Of a stretch of DNA of 64,000 nucleotides, positions 61,023-64,000 are shown one piece after another; position 1 is the first letter of the stretch, and the number at the start of each line of letters is the position of its first letter. The position numbers and the translations under genes are program-made. Source of the stretch: Brevibacillus fluminis. Its GTDB lineage: Bacteria; Bacillota; Bacilli; Brevibacillales; Brevibacillaceae. The notes below the pieces were generated by a model. It did no database searches and was not told the DNA's origin. It saw nothing but the letters and a program-made list of their open reading frames with translations. The stretch is taken from positions 124,001 to 188,000 of the forward strand of contig NZ_RHHQ01000003.1 of NCBI RefSeq assembly GCF_003710825.1. The letters are read 5' to 3'.

Positions 61023-61472
61023 CTATGTCTCTTTGTTTTCGACCTCCGCTTTCACGATCTCGCTCGTCTCGCTTGATGGCGACTCTCTCAGCGTGACTTC
61101 AATGATTTCAGGCAGCTTGGCGAACGGATGGCCGCAAAACGGGCAAAATTTCGTATCCAGCGGTACCACCTTGCCGCATGTGCAGTCTTTTTCGTTGTTC
61201 AATTCCTTGAGCTTTCTGTCCAGCTCCTTGATTTCCACCTGAAGCTGGGCAATCTCCTGGCAAGCCGTCTCGACTGCAGGAGGAAGGGAACTCGTGCTGT
61301 CATGCTCATGCTCATATTGGCGATACACGATTCCGCCGATGAACGTCTGTTTTTCCTCTATCTGCTTTTGCGACGCCTGGATCTGCGCTTTAATGCGGTT
61401 TTGCTCCACTGCTGCCTTGGCCTTTTGCCCCGCATCATTGACGCCCTGCTTCAGCTTGTCGAAAATGCTCAT
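61023..61472 (-). CDS. Zinc-ribbon protein with coiled coil
   Basis: 149 residues. N-terminal amphipathic helix (MSIFDKLKQGVNDAGQKAKA), a helical region with a coiled coil (EIAQLQVEIKELDRKLKELN, about 70-93), then a four-Cys zinc ribbon (CTCGKVVPLDTKFCPFCGHPF: C-x-C ... C-x2-C). The acidic tail ends in VEVENKET-like residues. Similar small zinc-ribbon proteins occur in many Firmicutes without assigned function. It lies about 150 bp upstream of the hybrid kinase on the same strand and may be its partner or simply a neighbour. Confidence 0.8.
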   Translation of the reverse strand: MSIFDKLKQGVNDAGQKAKAAVEQNRIKAQIQASQKQIEEKQTFIGGIVYRQYEHEHDSTSSLPPAVETACQEIAQLQVEIKELDRKLKELNNEKDCTCGKVVPLDTKFCPFCGHPFAKLPEIIEVTLRESPSSETSEIVKAEVENKET

Positions 61473-61595
61473 ACTGACCTCCTTGGCAAAATTGCGATCG
61501 TATGAACCGCTTTAGTGCCCATACATTACATGTGTATGATGTAAATGGGCCGTCTCTGTACGTTTCGAAATAAATCCAGGGAAAACTTTATGTGT

Positions 61596-61637
61596 AAAAA
61601 AAGGGACCGAAAGCCGGCGGCTTTTTCGTCCCTTTGG
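61596..61637 (-). terminator. Terminator of the second amino-acid ABC operon
   Basis: On the minus strand AAAGGGAC...AAAGCC / GGCTTT...GTCCCTTT followed by TTTTTA; it touches the ATPase stop codon. Confidence 0.88.
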
Positions 61638-62381
61638 TTAAATCACGCGATTTAAAAATGCTTTTGTCCGATCATGCTGCGGGTTGTTGAACAGCTGCTC
61701 CGGCGTACCGGATTCAATGACCTCGCCGTGATCCATGAACATCACTTTGTTTGCAACCTCTTTCGCAAAGCCCATTTCATGCGTCACCACGATCATTGTC
61801 ATGTGCTCAAGCGCAAGCTGTTTGATTACCTGCAGTACCTCCCCCGTCAACTCGGGATCGAGCGCCGATGTCGGTTCATCGAAAAGCATGATATCCGGGT
61901 TCATCATCAATGCCCGTGCGATGGCGACCCGCTGCTTCTGTCCGCCTGAGAGCTTGGCCGGAAACACGTCCGCCTTCGCTGACAAGCCCACCTTTTCCAA
62001 CAGCTCCATGCTTTTACGGCGGATGTCCGCAGCTGCTTCACCTTTTACGACGCGAGGGGCGATCTCCAGGTTTTCGAGCACGGTCAAATGAGGGAACAAA
62101 TTGAAATGCTGGAACACCATCCCCATCTTTCCGGTGATGCGCTTGATTTCTTGCGGGCTGGAATAGCTCCCGTCCTTGACCAAAAAACGGTCTTGTACCG
62201 CGATGCTTCCCCCGTTGATTTGCTCCAGGTGGACAAGGCTGCGCAGCATCGTGCTTTTCCCCGAACCGGATGGCCCGATCACCGCAACCACATCATTTTT
62301 CTCCACGTCAAACGTGACGCTTTTCAGCACGTCCAGATTGCCGAAAGACTTTTTCAGATTTGTAACTTGAATCATTGCCAT
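61638..62381 (-). CDS. Amino-acid ABC transporter ATP-binding protein
   Basis: 247-residue polar amino-acid importer ATPase: Walker [11 protein letters not shown]-loop [18 protein letters not shown], signature [17 protein letters not shown], Walker [16 protein letters not shown]-loop [16 protein letters not shown]. Last gene of the importer, 15 bp after the permease stop. Very similar in plan to the ATPase at 35537, so the window has two such importers. The first of two ATGs (62381, 62375) is chosen; the difference is two residues. Confidence 0.95.
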   Translation of the reverse strand: MAMIQVTNLKKSFGNLDVLKSVTFDVEKNDVVAVIGPSGSGKSTMLRSLVHLEQINGGSIAVQDRFLVKDGSYSSPQEIKRITGKMGMVFQHFNLFPHLTVLENLEIAPRVVKGEAAADIRRKSMELLEKVGLSAKADVFPAKLSGGQKQRVAIARALMMNPDIMLFDEPTSALDPELTGEVLQVIKQLALEHMTMIVVTHEMGFAKEVANKVMFMDHGEVIESGTPEQLFNNPQHDRTKAFLNRVI

Positions 62382-62396
62382 ATGTCAGCCAGTCCT

Positions 62397-63056
62397 TTAT
62401 TCGAATGTAAACTTTCTTTCCAGCCATTTGAAAAACGCCGTCAATAGCAGTGTCATCAGCAAATAAATGACCCCCGCGATGAAAAACGGCACGATCGTGA
62501 AATCGCGGTTAACCGCCGTTTGCGCAAAATGCAGCAGCTCCGGCACGGCTACGGCATAGAGAAGTGCCGTATCCTTGATCAGCGTGATCGATTCGTTGGA
62601 TACTGCCGGGAGGGCGATGCGGAACATTTGCGGCAGAATGATTTTGGTCGTCATCTGCCATCTGTTGAAGCCGAGCACCTGTGCAGCTTCATACTGCCCT
62701 TTGTCGATCGCAAGCAATCCGCCGCGGAAAATCTCCGCGAAATAGGCCGCGTAGTTAAGTACAAAGCCCAGACATGCCGCCACAAAGCGATCCATGACCA
62801 AATATTCGCCGACGAACGGAATAATCGGCAAGCCAAAGCAGATAAAGAGCAGCTGCAGCATCAGCGGCGTTCCGCGCATGACATAGATGTACGTATTGGC
62901 AAACCAGACGAGCGCCTTGTTTTTGCTGTTTGCCATCAGGGTGAACACAAATCCCAATGGGATCGACAGCACGACGGCAATCAAAAACAGCAGCACTGTC
63001 ATTTCCGCCCCTTGCAGGAGGGGCATGATGATTTTTTGCAAGTATTCGAGGCTCAT
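62397..63056 (-). CDS. Amino-acid ABC transporter permease
   Basis: 219 residues, HisM/GlnP type: IIMPLLQGAEMTVLLFLIAV, WFANTYIYVMRGTPLMLQLL, and the EAA loop KGQYEAAQVLGFNRWQMTTK-IILPQ. About five helices. The ATG at 63056 is 9 bases from AGGAG; the upstream ATG at 63062 is too close to it. A terminator and repeat copy D lie between this gene and that of the binding protein, which is unusual inside an operon. Confidence 0.93.
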   Translation of the reverse strand: MSLEYLQKIIMPLLQGAEMTVLLFLIAVVLSIPLGFVFTLMANSKNKALVWFANTYIYVMRGTPLMLQLLFICFGLPIIPFVGEYLVMDRFVAACLGFVLNYAAYFAEIFRGGLLAIDKGQYEAAQVLGFNRWQMTTKIILPQMFRIALPAVSNESITLIKDTALLYAVAVPELLHFAQTAVNRDFTIVPFFIAGVIYLLMTLLLTAFFKWLERKFTFE

Positions 63057-63100
63057 GTTCATTTGCTCCTATCCAAAAACTACGTAAACGTTCCTACACG

Positions 63101-63185
63101 ATTAGAAAACCTGGCTACGCCAAGCTTTTGGCGGAGCCGCGGTTGCACTTATACTGGATAAGAATTTTATAAATTCTTATCTGTA
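63101..63185 (+). repeat. Two-hairpin intergenic repeat, copy D
   Basis: Hairpin 1: AACC-T-GGCTACGCC / GGCGGAGCC-GC-GGTT with a shorter loop (AAGCTTTT). Linker GCACTTATACT. Hairpin 2: GATAAGAATT / AATTCTTATC. It ends TCTGTA and is directly followed by the A-rich side of the binding-protein terminator. It interrupts an ABC-importer operon. Confidence 0.88.
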
Positions 63186-63187
63186 TT

Positions 63188-63230
63188 AAAAAAAACCAAA
63201 CCGGACATGTGGTAGCCGTCCGGTTTTTAT
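63188..63230 (-). terminator. Terminator between binding-protein and permease genes
   Basis: On the minus strand AAACCGGAC / GTCCGGTTT stem with an 11-base loop, then GGTTTTTTTT. Partial readthrough would give more binding protein than permease. Confidence 0.85.
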
Positions 63231-63260
63231 CGGTTGCTGCTTTCGTTCATCAAAAGATGC

Positions 63261-64000
63261 TTACTTCAGTACCTTGTCTTCCCCAAACCACTTCTCGGAA
63301 ATTTTCGCTGCACTACCATCCTTGTTCAGCTCATCCAGCGCGGTTTGCAGCTTGTTCAGCAAATCTTCATTTCCTTTTTTCACGCCAACCCCGTACTCTT
63401 CCGGTGCGAGCGATTCATCGAGCAGCTTGTAGGTGTCTTTTTCTTTGGACATGTAGTATTCCGCAACGACCTCATCGATGACGACCGCATCCACACGGCC
63501 GATTTTCAGATCGGACAGCGCGAGCACGTTGTCAGGGAATTCGGTAACGTTCTTGATTTTGCCTTTGATTTCGTTGGCATCGAGCGCATCTGCGGCAGAG
63601 GAGAGCGATTGCAGGCCAACTACCTTGCCCGCCAAATCATCCAGCTTGCCGATCGGCGCGTTTTTCATCGTCATGATCACCTGGCTGTTTTTCAAGTATG
63701 GTTTGGTGAACAATACTTTTTCTTTGCGTTCATCCGTGATCGTGTAGCCGTTCCAGATCAGGTCGATCCGTCCGCTGTTGAGCTCGGATTCTTTCGCGGA
63801 CCAGTCGATTGGCTGGAACTCAGCCTTATATCCCATTTTTTCTGCCGCTGCTTTGGCGTAATCAATATCAAAGCCGACCAGGTTATTTTGATCATCGCGG
63901 AAGCCCATTGGCGCGAATTTGTCGTCAACGCCGATGACCAGCTTCTTTTCGCCCGCCGGTGCGGAAGTCGAGGTGGAACAGCCGGTAATAATGGAAAGCA
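63261..64000 (-). CDS. Amino-acid ABC transporter substrate-binding lipoprotein (5' end outside window)
   Basis: About 245 codons visible; the start is cut off by the window end. The visible N-terminus contains the lipobox SIITGCSTSTS followed by a short Ser/Ala linker and KKLVIGVDDKFAPMGFRDDQ, the mature start of a family 3 binding protein. LVGFDIDYAKAAAEKMGYKA, IDWSAKESELNSGRIDLIWN and VLFTKPYLKNSQVIMTMKNA follow. The pattern is of polar amino-acid (glutamine/cystine-type) binders; the ligand is not certain. It heads the operon with permease and ATPase downstream. Confidence 0.9.
   Translation of the reverse strand, partial: LSIITGCSTSTSAPAGEKKLVIGVDDKFAPMGFRDDQNNLVGFDIDYAKAAAEKMGYKAEFQPIDWSAKESELNSGRIDLIWNGYTITDERKEKVLFTKPYLKNSQVIMTMKNAPIGKLDDLAGKVVGLQSLSSAADALDANEIKGKIKNVTEFPDNVLALSDLKIGRVDAVVIDEVVAEYYMSKEKDTYKLLDESLAPEEYGVGVKKGNEDLLNKLQTALDELNKDGSAAKISEKWFGEDKVLK

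Noticed and set aside
1..64000. tRNA, rRNA, CRISPR arrays, restriction-modification or other defence genes.
   Set aside because: None was seen; the only repeats are the four-copy element, the MITE-like element and terminators.

Overview
The window reads as a chromosome segment of an endospore-forming, motile Gram-positive bacterium with balanced to slightly GC-rich DNA. Spore markers are plentiful: a SpoVA operon, a GerA-type germinant receptor operon, SspK, YqkE and a DUF3905 protein. MotAB, S-layer homology domains, an immune inhibitor A protease, YugN and paired hybrid kinases with CheR point to the Paenibacillaceae, most likely Brevibacillus. This is inference from gene content; no rRNA or tRNA gene was found.

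Region 1 (1-10.4 kb): a truncated DJ-1/PfpI gene; a SpoVA operon on the minus strand (DUF1657, a DUF421-DUF1657 '2Duf' protein, SpoVAC, SpoVAD, SpoVAEB) that resembles the extra spoVA2mob-type operon linked to spore heat resistance; then amt followed by a GlnD-like nucleotidyltransferase (DUF294) and a DEDDh exonuclease. amt has two perfect GlnR/TnrA boxes. Next come an SLH protein, a WYL regulator, NAD kinase and YugN. Region 2 (10.4-20.1 kb): InhA protease, a GH18 glycosidase, a LysR regulator, pgi overlapping a small HTH gene, and a MacA/MacB-type efflux operon. Region 3 (20.1-27 kb): spore genes (yqkE, sspK, and a ger operon ordered A-C-small-B-small), DUF3905, a HesB-like protein, LMW-PTP, and a 216-bp MITE-like inverted-repeat element.

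Region 4 (27-45.2 kb): motAB, a histidine phosphatase, sarcosine oxidase, a PNPOx-like protein, a class I amidotransferase, an AGCS symporter, an amino-acid ABC importer, a two-component system, a GNAT, a copper-amine-oxidase-N protein, an M24 peptidase of distinct composition, YoaP, a HAD hydrolase and cidABR. Region 5 (45.2-64 kb): a GyrI-like protein, a P450, CcdC, SRPBCC, an acyl-CoA synthetase, a MarR/MFS drug-efflux pair with matching operators, LysE, an RHH protein, MsrAB, a four-gene island (zinc-ribbon protein, hybrid kinase, CheR, REC-PAS kinase) and a second amino-acid ABC importer cut by the window end.

Four copies of a roughly 87-bp intergenic repeat (20369, 45265, 46301, 63101), all in the same orientation, fold into two hairpins and show compensatory base changes between copies. 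Each copy abuts a terminator-like hairpin. This repeat and the amt-nucleotidyltransferase-exonuclease module are the strongest candidates for little-described biology here.
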